In this document: one piece after another, positions 29,488 to 37,923 of the stretch | Layout of the letters: the number at the start of each line of letters is the position of its first letter | Position numbering within the stretch: position 1 is the first letter of the stretch | NCBI RefSeq assembly: GCF_017305435.1 | Contig: NZ_JAFKIP010000002.1 | Coordinates: 496,001-560,000, forward strand | DNA from: Microbacterium sp. | GTDB lineage: Bacteria; Actinomycetota; Actinomycetes; Actinomycetales; Microbacteriaceae | Direction: 5' to 3' | Length of the DNA: 64,000 nt | Program-made: the position numbers and the translations under genes | The notes under the pieces: generated by a model | What the model was told of the DNA's origin: nothing | Seen by the model: the letters and a program-made list of their open reading frames with translations, nothing else | Database searches by the model: none

Positions 29488-30046
29488 CGACTTCGACGCC
29501 GCGCTCGAACGGGCGGCGGCAGACGTGTGGGATGCCGTCCGGAGCCTGCACGACGGAGCACGCGTGATCGTCCTCATCGACGGGCGGTCGGGTGCCGGCA
29601 AGACCACGCTCGCCTCCCTTCTGCGCGAGCGCTGGCCGGGCGGCGTCCAGGTCGTCGCGTTGGACGACATCTACCCGGGCTGGGATGGGCTCGCCGCGGG
29701 AGCGGAAACGCTCACCTCCGCCATTCTCGACCCGCTCTCCGCCGGTCGCGACGCGCACTGGCGGCGGTGGGACTGGGCGGCGAGCGCACCGGGTGCGTGG
29801 ATGACGACGCGCGCGGACCTGCCCCTGATCGCCGAAGGGTGCGGGGCGATCACCGCCGCATCTGCGGCGCGTGCATCGATCAGTGTCTGGCTGGAGTCGC
29901 CGCAGGACGCGCGGCGCACGCGCGCCCTGGCGCGCGACGGAGAGGCCTATCGGCCGCACTGGGATCGCTGGGCCGCGCAGGAGGCACGCCACCTCGCGGA
30001 TGACGATCCACGCTCTCACGCGACGATCGTCGTCGATGTGCCTTGA
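29471..30046 (+). CDS. P-loop nucleoside-kinase-like ATPase
   Basis: 191 residues from a GTG inside the end of the GerW-like gene. Walker A is IDGRSGAGKTTLASLL, followed by VVALDDIYPGWDGL, which resembles the substrate loop of uridine/pantothenate kinase-like proteins. Later WLESPQDARRTRALARDG resembles a lid. Likely a small-molecule kinase; the substrate is unknown. An earlier in-frame start was rejected because that translation is a shadow of the neighbouring gene. It converges with the DUF2017 gene. Confidence 0.75.
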   Translation: MPSSADDFDAALERAAADVWDAVRSLHDGARVIVLIDGRSGAGKTTLASLLRERWPGGVQVVALDDIYPGWDGLAAGAETLTSAILDPLSAGRDAHWRRWDWAASAPGAWMTTRADLPLIAEGCGAITAASAARASISVWLESPQDARRTRALARDGEAYRPHWDRWAAQEARHLADDDPRSHATIVVDVP

Positions 30047-30073
30047 CCGTGCGGGCAGGGAAGGCGTGAGGGG

Positions 30074-30565
30074 TCAGCTGTCGATCGCGTCGAGCAGCCC
30101 CTCGAGCCGGTAGCCGAGCCAGTTGTAGACGCCGAAGCGAGGGTGGCGGAGATCCTCGGCGTCATCCGAGATCCCGAGGCGTGTCGCGAGCACGAGTCGG
30201 ATGGCCGTGAGAGTGCGCATCCATGCGGAGACCGCGTCGCCGTCGAGGTGCAGCGACCGCATCTCTGCGCTCTCGGCATCCGTGAGCATCTCTGGATCGA
30301 CCGCGAAGCCCGCGTGCGCGAGGGAGTGAGCGACGAGGTCGGCGTCGGCGCGACGACGCTGAAGCAGATCGGACTCGGTGTAGCGACGGAACTCCGCGGC
30401 GGCATCGGGATCCTCGCGATAGGCGTCGGGGACGAGACGCGCGATCGCGGGGTCGTCCTGCACGGCGCCGTCGCCGGCATCCGCCAGCACCTCGAGGAAC
30501 TGTGCCACGAGATCGGCGAGGTGCGCGCCTTCGAGCACGGAGAGCTCCATCACCAGGGTGTTCAT
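30074..30565 (-). CDS. DUF2017 family protein
   Basis: 163 residues. Helical, acidic protein of unknown function usually encoded beside clpS in actinobacteria, as here. The ATG at 30565 overlaps the clpS stop (ATGA). Recognisable parts are MELSVLEGAHLADLVAQFLE and the central AEFRRYTESDLLQRR. No catalytic motif is visible. Its conserved pairing with ClpS suggests a link to Clp proteolysis or N-degron recognition, which is inference from neighbourhood only. Confidence 0.85.
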   Translation of the reverse strand: MNTLVMELSVLEGAHLADLVAQFLEVLADAGDGAVQDDPAIARLVPDAYREDPDAAAEFRRYTESDLLQRRRADADLVAHSLAHAGFAVDPEMLTDAESAEMRSLHLDGDAVSAWMRTLTAIRLVLATRLGISDDAEDLRHPRFGVYNWLGYRLEGLLDAIDS

Positions 30566-30864
30566 GCGCCGCCCTCGCGCACCGTCGCCCACAGACCGTA
30601 GTCGTGCATGGCCTGCACATGGAGTTCCATCTGCTCGCGCGCGCCCTCCGCCACGACGGCGTGTCCATCATGGTGGACGGCGAGCATCAACTGTTCCGCT
30701 CGTTCGCGCGAGAACCCGAAATAGGTGCGGAACACGTGACTCACGTAGCTCATGAGGTTCACGGGGTCATTCCAGACGACGGTCTGCCACGGGCCCGATG
30801 TCGCTGCGGCCTCGTCGAGCACCAGGTCTTCGAGGGGGAGTGCGGATGCCACGGCATCCATCAT
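30562..30864 (-). CDS. clpS: ATP-dependent Clp protease adaptor
   Basis: 100 residues from the ATG at 30864, which overlaps the stop of the zincin gene (ATGA). ClpS delivers N-degron substrates to ClpA/ClpC. The core is PWQTVVWNDPVNLMSYVSHV then FGFSRERAEQLMLAVHHDG and EQMELHVQAMHDYGLWATV, with the substrate-pocket Asn/Asp and His residues present. A GTG six bases earlier is an alternative start. Middle gene of a three-gene unit. Confidence 0.95.
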   Translation of the reverse strand: MMDAVASALPLEDLVLDEAAATSGPWQTVVWNDPVNLMSYVSHVFRTYFGFSRERAEQLMLAVHHDGHAVVAEGAREQMELHVQAMHDYGLWATVREGGA

Positions 30865-31211
30865 GCCCACCCCAGCTCGTGCAGGCGTGCGTCGTCGATC
30901 CCGTAGAAGTGCGCGATCTCGTGGACGAGCGTCGTGTGCACCTCGTCGCGCAGCTCGTCCACGTCTTCACAGGCGTGCAGATGCGGCTCACGGTAGACGA
31001 TGATGCGGTCGGGCAGTTCGCCGACGCCGTAGCGGTCTCGCTCCGTGAGGGCCAGGCCGTCGTAGAGGCCGAGGACATCGAGTGAGCCGTCTTCGGGGCG
31101 GTCCTCGACGACGAAGACGACGTTGTCGAGGCCGTCGATCATCTCGTCCGGCAGCAGGTCGAGCTCCTCGGTGACGAGCGCATCGAAGGCGTCGGCATCC
31201 ATCTCGATCAT
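30861..31211 (-). CDS. Zincin-like metallopeptidase family protein
   Basis: 116 residues. The HExxH-type zinc motif is HEIAHFYGIDD (His97, Glu98, His101) near the C-terminus, matching the small Zincin_1/DUF1025 family. The N-terminal half is acidic (EELDLLPDEMIDGLDNVVFV). Substrate unknown. It is regularly found beside clpS in actinobacteria. Only 23 bases separate its start from the 3' end of tRNA-His, so co-transcription with the tRNA is possible. Confidence 0.85.
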   Translation of the reverse strand: MIEMDADAFDALVTEELDLLPDEMIDGLDNVVFVVEDRPEDGSLDVLGLYDGLALTERDRYGVGELPDRIIVYREPHLHACEDVDELRDEVHTTLVHEIAHFYGIDDARLHELGWA

Positions 31212-31236
31212 CCGGGTCTCCCGTCGGGGGAGGAAG

Positions 31237-31313
31237 TGGGGTGGCTAACGGGGCTTGAACCCGCGACCCCCGCGACCACAACGCGGTGCTCTACCAACTG
31301 AGCTATAGCCACC
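31237..31313 (-). tRNA. tRNA-His (GTG)
   Basis: Complete cloverleaf on the minus strand with anticodon GTG in the loop TTGTGGT, the T-loop GGTTCAA, an extra 5' G pairing with C73 as required for histidine tRNAs, and an encoded CCA. It lies between orn and the zincin gene. Confidence 0.95.
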
Positions 31314-31346
31314 ATGCGCCTGTTTCCAGGCAACCAGACGATTGTA

Positions 31347-31979
31347 TTACACGCTCGGGGCGTACGTTGACACCGCGGCAGCTGCGGCGGTGCGAGCCTG
31401 GTCCGTCGAGGGCCCCGGCGCCGCGACGAAGACCGCTTCGCGGTAGTAGGCGAGTTCGCGGATCGATTCTCGGATGTCGGCCAGGGCGCGGTGGCCGCCG
31501 TCCTTCGCGGGGGCGTTGAAGTAGGCGCGGGGGTACCACCGGCGGGAGAGCTCCTTGATGCTCGAGACATCGACGTTGCGGTAGTGGAGCCAGCGATCCA
31601 CGCGCGGCATGAAGCGCGCGAGGAACATCCGATCGGTGCCGATCGTGTTGCCCGCGAGCGGCGCCTTGCCCTCGGGCACGAAGCGCTGGATGTACTCGAG
31701 CGCCTCGAACTCCGCTTCGGCCAGGCTCACCCCGTCCGGGATCTCATCGATCAGTCCGGAGGCCTCATGCATCTTCGTGACGAAGTCGTTCATGTGCTCG
31801 AGGGCGGAGTCGTCCGGCTTGATCACGATCTGAAAGCCCGGGTCGAGGACGTTGAGCTCGAAGTCCGTGATCACGATCGCGATCTCGACGAGCTCGTCGA
31901 CCTCGAGGTCGAGCCCGGTCATCTCGCAGTCGATCCAGACGAGGCGGTCGTTCTCCGCGGCATTCACCATGGCACTCAT
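31347..31979 (-). CDS. orn: Oligoribonuclease
   Basis: 210 residues. DEDDh 3'-5' exoribonuclease that finishes RNA decay by degrading 2-5-nucleotide RNAs. Exo I is [11 protein letters not shown], the middle motif is [15 protein letters not shown] and the last is [14 protein letters not shown] with the catalytic His and Asp. The C-terminal tail of about 25 residues is Ala-rich and variable. It lies upstream of tRNA-His in the same direction. Confidence 0.96.
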   Translation of the reverse strand: MSAMVNAAENDRLVWIDCEMTGLDLEVDELVEIAIVITDFELNVLDPGFQIVIKPDDSALEHMNDFVTKMHEASGLIDEIPDGVSLAEAEFEALEYIQRFVPEGKAPLAGNTIGTDRMFLARFMPRVDRWLHYRNVDVSSIKELSRRWYPRAYFNAPAKDGGHRALADIRESIRELAYYREAVFVAAPGPSTDQARTAAAAAVSTYAPSV

Positions 31980-32030
31980 CCTAACGAGGGGTCCCGACGG
32001 GGCAGTTGGCGCCCGCTACGCTTATGGGGC

Positions 32031-32102
32031 GCCTCCGTAGCTCAGTGGAAGAGCGACGGCCTTCTAATCCGTTGGTCGCAGGTTCGAATCCTGCCGGGGG
32101 CA
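32031..32102 (+). tRNA. tRNA-Arg (TCT)
   Basis: 72 bases with acceptor stem GCCTCCG/CGGGGGC, anticodon TCT in CTTCTAA, and the T-loop GGTTCGAAT. No CCA is encoded. It is divergent from orn. Confidence 0.95.
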
Positions 32103-32181
32103 CGACCGTTCGCCGTGGCATCCCGGCTCTTCCGCCCGCGCACGCGCAGGCGTAGCGTCGTGGGCGACGAGAGGAGTCATC

Positions 32182-32391
32182 GTGAGCACCACTTCGTCCA
32201 CCCTGTGGGTCGCCTACGGCGCCGAAGGCAATGTCGTCGGCACGATCCGTCGCGAGGAAGACGGCTATATCGCCACCATCGCCGGCGCCGACGCGAGTCT
32301 CGGCACCTATCCGACGATGGAGATCGCCAAGAGCGCACTGCACGGTCATCTGCCGCCGGGTTCGGACTGGCCGCGCTTCCAGGAGCACTGA
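32182..32391 (+). CDS. Small conserved-looking protein, unknown
   Basis: 69 residues from a GTG preceded by GAGGAG. The short beta-rich sequence (LWVAYGAEGNVVGTIRREED, then GYIATIAGADASLGTYP) looks like a single compact domain without cysteines or membrane segments. Similar small proteins occur in Microbacteriaceae as I recall, but the function is unknown. It follows tRNA-Arg. Confidence 0.65.
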   Translation: MSTTSSTLWVAYGAEGNVVGTIRREEDGYIATIAGADASLGTYPTMEIAKSALHGHLPPGSDWPRFQEH

Positions 32392-32421
32392 GCGCGCAGC
32401 GGCTCGGGTCGGCGACCGCGG

Positions 32422-33042
32422 TCAGGTCGCCGACGCCTGGGCGTGCGTGCGGGCAATCGCTTCGCGGCGACGCCGACGGTCGAACAGCGGCAGAGTGCGG
32501 TGCACGAGCGGCCCGATGCCCGCGGCGAAGAGGATCGTGCCGAGGCCGACCGTGCCCCCCAGGAGCCATCCGGCTGCCAGGACGGATGCCTCGACGCACA
32601 GTCGCGCGGCCCAGACCGGCCACCCGAAGCGTGCGTTGAGGCCCGTCATGAGGCCATCCCTCGGGCCGGGGCCGAACCGCGCGCCGATGTAGAGCCCCGA
32701 CGCGATCGCCACGAGGAGCATTCCGCCGACGAAGACGAGCAGCTGGACGAGGAAGCCGCTTGCGGGCGGGACGAGGGCGAGGGTGGCTTGCATGCTCGTG
32801 CCGACGAGGAGGATGTTCGCCACGGTCCCGATACCTGGGCGCTGACGCAGCGGGATCCACAGCAACAGCACGAGGAAGCCGACGATGTTCGTGATCCAGC
32901 CGATCCCGATGCCGGTCTGCCGCGAAAGACCCTGCGCGAACACGGTCCACGGGTCGAGACCGATCCCGGCGCGCACCATGATCGCGCAGCCGGCGCCGTA
33001 GAGCACGAGTCCGACGAGCAATTGAGTGATGCGAAGCGCCAT
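32422..33042 (-). CDS. YczE-family membrane protein
   Basis: 206 residues with about five membrane segments. The N-terminal signature LVGLVLYGAGCAIMVRAGIG followed by LDPWTVFAQGLS, and later GPGPRDGLMTGL, are typical of the YczE/YyaS family. The transport substrate is unknown. It is divergently arranged with a MocR-type regulator across 61 bases that contain a strong palindrome. This is the well-known MocR-YczE pairing, so the regulator probably controls this gene. Confidence 0.85.
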   Translation of the reverse strand: MALRITQLLVGLVLYGAGCAIMVRAGIGLDPWTVFAQGLSRQTGIGIGWITNIVGFLVLLLWIPLRQRPGIGTVANILLVGTSMQATLALVPPASGFLVQLLVFVGGMLLVAIASGLYIGARFGPGPRDGLMTGLNARFGWPVWAARLCVEASVLAAGWLLGGTVGLGTILFAAGIGPLVHRTLPLFDRRRRREAIARTHAQASAT

Positions 33043-33061
33043 GCAGGAACGATAACGCGAG

Positions 33062-33092
33062 ATTGGACTGACGACGCCAGTCCAATTGGACT
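33062..33092. promoter_or_regulatory. MocR operator: ATTGGACT/AGTCCAAT repeats
   Basis: ATTGGACT (33062-33069) is followed nine bases later by its complement AGTCCAAT (33079-33086). That overlaps a further ATTGGACT (33085-33092), so 33079-33092 is a perfect 14-base palindrome. It fills the promoter region between the yczE-like gene and the MocR-type gene, the expected binding place for the latter. Confidence 0.75.
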
Positions 33093-33103
33093 ATCGTGGC
33101 CGC

Positions 33104-34519
33104 GTGGATTCCCGAATCAGCGCTCGTGCCCTCGCTGCCGCGCTCGGCGGCTGGCGCACCCGCGAACCGGCGTACGAAGCCCTCGCCGACGGCATCCGAC
33201 TGTTGTGTCTGGACGGCCGTATCGCCGCGCGCACAGCGTTGCCGGCGGAGCGGGAGCTCGCCGCCGCACTGGGTCTCAGCCGCAGCACCGTCGCGGCCGC
33301 CTACGGCAGTCTGCGCGGCAGCGCGCACATCGCGAGCGTGCGGGGTTCGGGGAGCATGACGCTGGCGGTGCGCGGCCGAGAGCCGGGTCGTGTCGTCGTG
33401 AGCGCCGACGCCATCGATCTGCAGCAGGCGAGCCCGGCGGCCTGGCCGGGGCTGGCGGGGATCATGAGCGAGGTGGCGGCGGATGCCGCCTCGCTCGTCT
33501 CCCGCGCGGGGTACGAGGTGCGTGGGTCGCTCGCGCTGCGTGAGGCCGTCGCCGCGCGCTATTCGGCATCGGGCGTCCCGACGGATCCCGACGAGGTGAT
33601 GGTCACCACGGGCGCGCAGTCGGCCATCCATCTGCTCGCTCAGACGCTCCTGCGGCGCGGTGACCGTGCGCTCATCGAGACCCCGACCTACCCGCACGCG
33701 GCGGAGGCCCTGCGCGGTGCGGGGGCGCGACTGGTGGGCGTGCCGGTCTCGACGACTGACGGGTGGGATCTCGATCGGGCGGAGCAGGTCTTCGCGCGGA
33801 CGACGCCTCGTCTTGCTTACCTCATGCCGCGGTTCCAGAATCCGACGGGTCGCAGCATGGACGACGCGGAGGAGCGTGTGCACGCGGCGGCAGCGGCGCG
33901 CGCCGGGAGCGTGCTGATCGTCGACGAGACCACGGCGGATCTCGCGATCGACGGGGCTTCCCCGGGACTCAGCTTCGCCGACGTCCCCGTCGTCCGCATC
34001 GGTTCGCTCGGGAAGACGGTGTGGGGTGGCCTGCGGATCGGCTGGGTGCGGGCCGACCGCGACCTCATCTCGGTCCTCGTCGCGTCGCGGCCGCCGCGAG
34101 ACCTCGGCACGCCGGAGTTCGAGCAGGCGGTCGCCGCCCGCGTCCTGCAGAGGATGCCGGATGTGCTCGCGCAGCGCGCGCTGCTGCTGCGCGAGGGGCG
34201 AGACGCCGTGGTCCAAGCACTCCGGGAGCGTCTACCGCGGTGGCGCGTTCCTCCTGTCGCAGGCGGCGTTGCCCTGTGGGTAGAACTCGATGCGCCCCTC
34301 AGTTCCGGTCTCGTGCTCGCGGCGCGGCACGAGGGCGTGTATCTGTCGGCGGGCTCCCGCTTCGCCGTCGATGGCGGGCACGACCGCCACCTTCGGATGC
34401 CGTTCACCGCGCCGATCCCCGACTTGCGTCGAGCCGTGGACGTCCTCGCCGATGTGTGGCCGGGGGTACGTTCGGCGGCCCCCGTCGCCGTCGGCGACTA
34501 TCTCGAAGCCCTGGTCTGA
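33104..34519 (+). CDS. MocR-type regulator (GntR helix-turn-helix + aminotransferase fold)
   Basis: 471 residues from a GTG at 33104. The N-terminal winged helix is RTALPAERELAAALGLSRST. The C-terminal domain is a class I aminotransferase fold (EVMVTTGAQSAIHLLAQTLL, YLMPRFQNPTGRSM) with the PLP lysine in IGSLGKTVWGGLRIGW. MocR proteins sense PLP or amino acids and control the neighbouring gene, here the YczE-like membrane protein. A TTG 18 bases upstream would fall inside the palindromic operator and was not chosen. Confidence 0.92.
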   Translation: MDSRISARALAAALGGWRTREPAYEALADGIRLLCLDGRIAARTALPAERELAAALGLSRSTVAAAYGSLRGSAHIASVRGSGSMTLAVRGREPGRVVVSADAIDLQQASPAAWPGLAGIMSEVAADAASLVSRAGYEVRGSLALREAVAARYSASGVPTDPDEVMVTTGAQSAIHLLAQTLLRRGDRALIETPTYPHAAEALRGAGARLVGVPVSTTDGWDLDRAEQVFARTTPRLAYLMPRFQNPTGRSMDDAEERVHAAAAARAGSVLIVDETTADLAIDGASPGLSFADVPVVRIGSLGKTVWGGLRIGWVRADRDLISVLVASRPPRDLGTPEFEQAVAARVLQRMPDVLAQRALLLREGRDAVVQALRERLPRWRVPPVAGGVALWVELDAPLSSGLVLAARHEGVYLSAGSRFAVDGGHDRHLRMPFTAPIPDLRRAVDVLADVWPGVRSAAPVAVGDYLEALV

Positions 34520-34543
34520 CCGGGGCACCGGCGCGGCGCGTTC

Positions 34544-34789
34544 TCAGCGGAGGTAGCGCAGGCATTCCACGGCTTCGCGCGCCGTCCAGAACGCACCGAG
34601 TTCGCGCATGCGTGCTGCCGCGAGATCGAATCGCTCGGCGTGGAACCGTGTTCCACGTGGCGCGTCCTCGGCCCGTACATGGCCGAGGACACGTCCCGCG
34701 CGGTCGAGCACCCGCCAGCGTCGCGGGGACACGCGCCGCAGAACCACCCCGCGCGCTCCAGATGCGATCTCCGATTCGATGAAGGACAT
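34544..34789 (-). CDS. Small basic protein, unknown
   Basis: 81 residues from the ATG at 34789, which has an excellent ribosome site (AAAGGAGGTGGG). It is rich in Arg and small residues (VVLRRVSPRRWRVLDRAGRV). No membrane segment is visible. I do not recognise it. It is divergent from ssb, and the bipartite TCCACA element lies about 80 bases upstream. Basic character would fit nucleic-acid binding, but that is a guess. Confidence 0.65.
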   Translation of the reverse strand: MSFIESEIASGARGVVLRRVSPRRWRVLDRAGRVLGHVRAEDAPRGTRFHAERFDLAAARMRELGAFWTAREAVECLRYLR

Positions 34790-34870
34790 CTCCCACCTCC
34801 TTTCCTCGAACATAACTCCGACCTGCGACATCGCTGCGGGCGCGTCTGGACCGCCTGTCGATGCCATCGA

Positions 34871-34910
34871 CTTCTCCACAGGGACGCGATTCGCCGATCT
34901 GTCCACAGAT
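34871..34910. promoter_or_regulatory. Bipartite TCCACA element, copy 2
   Basis: CTTCTCCACAGG (34871-34882), 13 bases, then GATCTGTCCACAGAT (34896-34910). The conserved parts and the spacing are the same as at 19570-19610. It lies between the small basic protein and ssb, about 135 bases upstream of ssb. Confidence 0.6.
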
Positions 34911-35043
34911 GCCGTCCCCGGAGCTCCGCGCGCCTTCTTCGCCCGCGAAGCTGGGCGTGCTCCGGCATCCGGAACAGGGCACACGGGTGCCGGAGCGGCC
35001 GCCCTGACGGAGGTGCGGTCACCGATACGAAAGGAATGAAGCA

Positions 35044-35649
35044 ATGACGGACACCATCTCCATCACGGGGAATCTGACATCGGCGCCCGAGCGGATCGAG
35101 GTCGCCGGCGGGGTGACCATGGTGAGGTTCGGACTCGCGAGCACGGAACGCCGACTCGACGGCGGCGTGTGGACCGACGTGCACACGAACTACTACAACG
35201 TCGCCGTGTTCCGGAAACTCGCCGAGCATGCCTATCGGTCGCTCGAACGCGGGCAGCGCGTCATCGTGGTCGGCAAGCTGAAAGTTCGCCCGTGGGAGTC
35301 CAACGGGCGCACGGGCACGAGCATGGACCTCGAGGCGTCGAGCCTCGGCCCCGATCTGATGTTCGGCGTCGCCACTTTCACCAAGACGACGCGACTCGCC
35401 GGGCAGGGTGAGGCACCCGCGCCGGAGCCGGAGCCGGAGCCGGAGCCCTCGTGGGCCGCTCCGGGCGCCGCGGACGCAGTTCTCGGTCGGGAGGCGTCGG
35501 ACTCGCCGTCCGCGGAACGCGGGACGACGACCGTGCACGCGCAGCAGGACGAGGGGAGTGCGGGCGCGAGCTCGGAAGCCTCGGGCGGCGAGCTGGTCGG
35601 CGCCGCCGGCTGGGGTGCGCCTGCCGATGCGGAGCAGACGCCCTTCTGA
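35044..35649 (+). CDS. ssb: Single-stranded DNA-binding protein
   Basis: 201 residues. The OB fold covers about residues 1-115 (ISITGNLTSAPERIEVAGGV, FRKLAEHAYRSLERGQRVIV, KLKVRPWESNGRTG). A disordered linker with repeated Pro-Glu dipeptides follows, and a C-terminal tip AEQTPF that resembles the conserved acidic tip used to contact partner proteins. The ribosome site AAAGGAA precedes the ATG. The position apart from rpsF/rpsR suggests a second SSB (SsbB type), but those genes are not visible here. The bipartite element upstream may control it. Confidence 0.9.
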   Translation: MTDTISITGNLTSAPERIEVAGGVTMVRFGLASTERRLDGGVWTDVHTNYYNVAVFRKLAEHAYRSLERGQRVIVVGKLKVRPWESNGRTGTSMDLEASSLGPDLMFGVATFTKTTRLAGQGEAPAPEPEPEPEPSWAAPGAADAVLGREASDSPSAERGTTTVHAQQDEGSAGASSEASGGELVGAAGWGAPADAEQTPF

Positions 35650-35707
35650 CGCCCGCGCGACCATCACGCGACGTCCGGCGACGCCGAGGGCACGTCGCCG
35701 CGCCGTC

Positions 35708-35713
35708 TAGACT
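35708..35713 (+). promoter_or_regulatory. TAGACT -10 box for the lipoprotein gene at 35720
   Basis: TAGACT ends six bases before the GTG, again the spacing expected for a leaderless message. Confidence 0.55.
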
Positions 35714-35719
35714 CGATGC

Positions 35720-36208
35720 GTGCGCCGATCCGCTTCCGCCCCGCTCCGGCTCGTCGTCCCCTCCGCACTCGTCGCGGCCGCGCTGCTCCTCGCAGGCTGC
35801 ACGCCGACCCCGGAGCCGACGCCGTCCGCGTCGAGCCCGTCGGCAACCCCGACCCCGTCGCCCACGCCCACAGGACCGGTGTTCGTCCCCGAGGGCAGCG
35901 CGGCACAGAACCTGCCGATCTTCGCGGCGGTGGTGAATCAGATCGCCGCGACGGACGCGCGGTTCCAAGGGCGCGCCTACATCGATGCGCTCGTCGCCGT
36001 CGGATTCCCGAAGAGCGAGATGGAAGTCACCAACGATCTGACGACGGTCGGCAATCCTGCCGACTCGATCCAGTTCTCCGTACGGTGGGCGGGGGAGTGC
36101 CTGGTGGGGCAGGTGGGTCCGTCGACGCCGGCCCCGACGGCGGTCGTCCTCCCTCTGCTGCCCGGGGGCACCTGCCTCGTGGGCCAGACGAGGCTCATCG
36201 ACTGGTGA
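35720..36208 (+). CDS. Secreted lipoprotein, unknown
   Basis: 162 residues from a GTG. The signal peptide ends in the lipobox LLLAGC with the cysteine near residue 27. A Pro/Ser/Thr wall-spanning linker follows (TPTPEPTPSASSPSATPTPS) and then a compact domain of about 110 residues with two cysteines (GECLVGQV, GTCLVGQT) that likely pair. I recall similar lipoproteins beside ettA in Microbacteriaceae. No activity is known. Confidence 0.82.
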   Translation: MRRSASAPLRLVVPSALVAAALLLAGCTPTPEPTPSASSPSATPTPSPTPTGPVFVPEGSAAQNLPIFAAVVNQIAATDARFQGRAYIDALVAVGFPKSEMEVTNDLTTVGNPADSIQFSVRWAGECLVGQVGPSTPAPTAVVLPLLPGGTCLVGQTRLIDW

Positions 36209-36228
36209 TCACGCGGGGCACCGCCGCG

Positions 36229-36234
36229 TAGACT
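36229..36234 (+). promoter_or_regulatory. TAGACT -10 box for ettA
   Basis: TAGACT ends nine bases before the ettA ATG, three more than in the other examples. Transcription would still start within a few bases of the start codon. Confidence 0.45.
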
Positions 36235-36243
36235 TGGCCCGTT

Positions 36244-37923
36244 ATGGCCGAATACATCTACTCCATGGTCCGTGCCCGCAAAGCGGTGGGCGAGAAGCTG
36301 ATCCTCGACGACGTGACGATGTCGTTCCTGCCGGGGGCGAAGATCGGCATGGTCGGCCCGAACGGGGCCGGAAAGTCCACGATCTTGAAGATCATGGCGG
36401 GCCTCGACACTCCGTCCAATGGCGAGGCCAAGCTCACGCCCGGCTTCACCGTCGGCATCCTCATGCAGGAGCCCGAGCTCGACGAATCCAAGACGGTGCT
36501 CGAGAACGTCCAGGAGGGCGTCGCCATCAAGGCGAAGCTCGACCGCTTCAACGAGATCTCGGCGCTCATGGCGGATCCCGACGCGGACTTCGACGCACTG
36601 CTGGCCGAGATGGGCACGCTGCAGGAGGAGATCGATGCGGCGGACGGTTGGGACCTCGATTCGCAGCTCGAGCAGGCCATGGATGCCCTGCGTACCCCGC
36701 CCGGCGACGAACCCGTCACGAAGCTCTCCGGTGGCGAGCGGCGCCGCGTCGCGCTGGCGAAGCTCCTGCTGCAGAAGCCTGACCTCCTCCTCCTCGACGA
36801 GCCCACCAACCACCTCGACGCGGAGAGCGTCCTGTGGCTCGAGCAGCACCTGCAGTCGTACAAGGGCGCGGTGATCGCGATCACCCACGACCGGTACTTC
36901 CTCGACAACGTGGCGGAGTGGATCGCCGAGGTCGACCGCGGCCGGCTGATCGGCTATGAGGGCAACTACTCGACCTACCTCGAGAAGAAGGCGGAGCGCC
37001 TCGACATCCAGGGCAAGAAGGACGCGAAGCTCGCCAAGCGTCTGAAGGACGAGCTGGACTGGGTGCGGTCCTCGGCCAAGGGCCGTCAGACGAAGTCGAA
37101 GGCGCGACTGCAGCGCTACGAGGAGATGGCCGCCGAGGCCGAGCGCACGCGCAAGCTCGACTTCGAGGAGATCCAGATCCCGGCGGGCCCGCGCCTGGGC
37201 AGCGTCGTGATCGAGGCCAAGAAGCTGCACAAGGGCTTCGGCGACCGCACGCTGATCGATGGACTGAGCTTCAGCCTCCCGCCCAACGGCATCGTCGGCG
37301 TCATCGGCCCGAACGGTGTCGGCAAGACGACGCTGTTCAAGACGATCGTCGGCCTCGAGCCGCTCGACGGCGGCGACCTCAAGATCGGCGAGACCGTCAA
37401 GATCAGCTACGTCGATCAGAGCCGCGCCAACATCGACCCGCAGAAGACGCTCTGGGAGGTCGTCTCCGACGGTCTCGACATCATCACGGTCGGAAAGACC
37501 GAGATCCCCTCGCGCGCCTACGTCTCCAAGTTCGGCTTCAAGGGCCCCGACCAGCAGAAGAAGGCGGGCGTCCTCTCCGGAGGTGAACGCAATCGCCTGA
37601 ACCTCGCGCTGACCCTCAAGGAGGGCGGAAACCTCCTCCTCCTCGACGAGCCGACGAACGACCTCGACGTCGAAACGCTCTCCTCGCTCGAGAACGCCCT
37701 CCTGGAGTTCCCCGGGTGCGCCGTCGTGATCACGCACGACCGGTGGTTCCTCGACCGCATCGCGACGCACATCCTCGCCTACGAAGGCACGGACGAGCAG
37801 CCGGACAAGTGGTACTGGTTCGAGGGTAACTTCGAGGCGTACGAGGCCAACAAGATCGAACGCCTCGGGCCGGATGCCGCGAACCCGCACCGTTCGACGC
37901 ACCGCAAGCTGACCCGTGACTGA
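36244..37923 (+). CDS. ettA: Energy-dependent translational throttle ABC-F protein
   Basis: 559 residues. Two ABC domains without membrane parts: Walker A GPNGAGKST and GPNGVGKTT, signatures LSGGERRRVALAK and LSGGERNRLNLAL, Walker B LLLLDEPTNHLD and LLLLDEPTNDLD. The arm and the P-site tRNA-interaction linker with lysine- and arginine-rich helix (WVRSSAKGRQTKSKARLQ) match EttA length and layout. It regulates the first elongation step on the ribosome according to ADP/ATP. Eight bases of its end overlap the next gene. Confidence 0.95.
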   Translation: MAEYIYSMVRARKAVGEKLILDDVTMSFLPGAKIGMVGPNGAGKSTILKIMAGLDTPSNGEAKLTPGFTVGILMQEPELDESKTVLENVQEGVAIKAKLDRFNEISALMADPDADFDALLAEMGTLQEEIDAADGWDLDSQLEQAMDALRTPPGDEPVTKLSGGERRRVALAKLLLQKPDLLLLDEPTNHLDAESVLWLEQHLQSYKGAVIAITHDRYFLDNVAEWIAEVDRGRLIGYEGNYSTYLEKKAERLDIQGKKDAKLAKRLKDELDWVRSSAKGRQTKSKARLQRYEEMAAEAERTRKLDFEEIQIPAGPRLGSVVIEAKKLHKGFGDRTLIDGLSFSLPPNGIVGVIGPNGVGKTTLFKTIVGLEPLDGGDLKIGETVKISYVDQSRANIDPQKTLWEVVSDGLDIITVGKTEIPSRAYVSKFGFKGPDQQKKAGVLSGGERNRLNLALTLKEGGNLLLLDEPTNDLDVETLSSLENALLEFPGCAVVITHDRWFLDRIATHILAYEGTDEQPDKWYWFEGNFEAYEANKIERLGPDAANPHRSTHRKLTRD

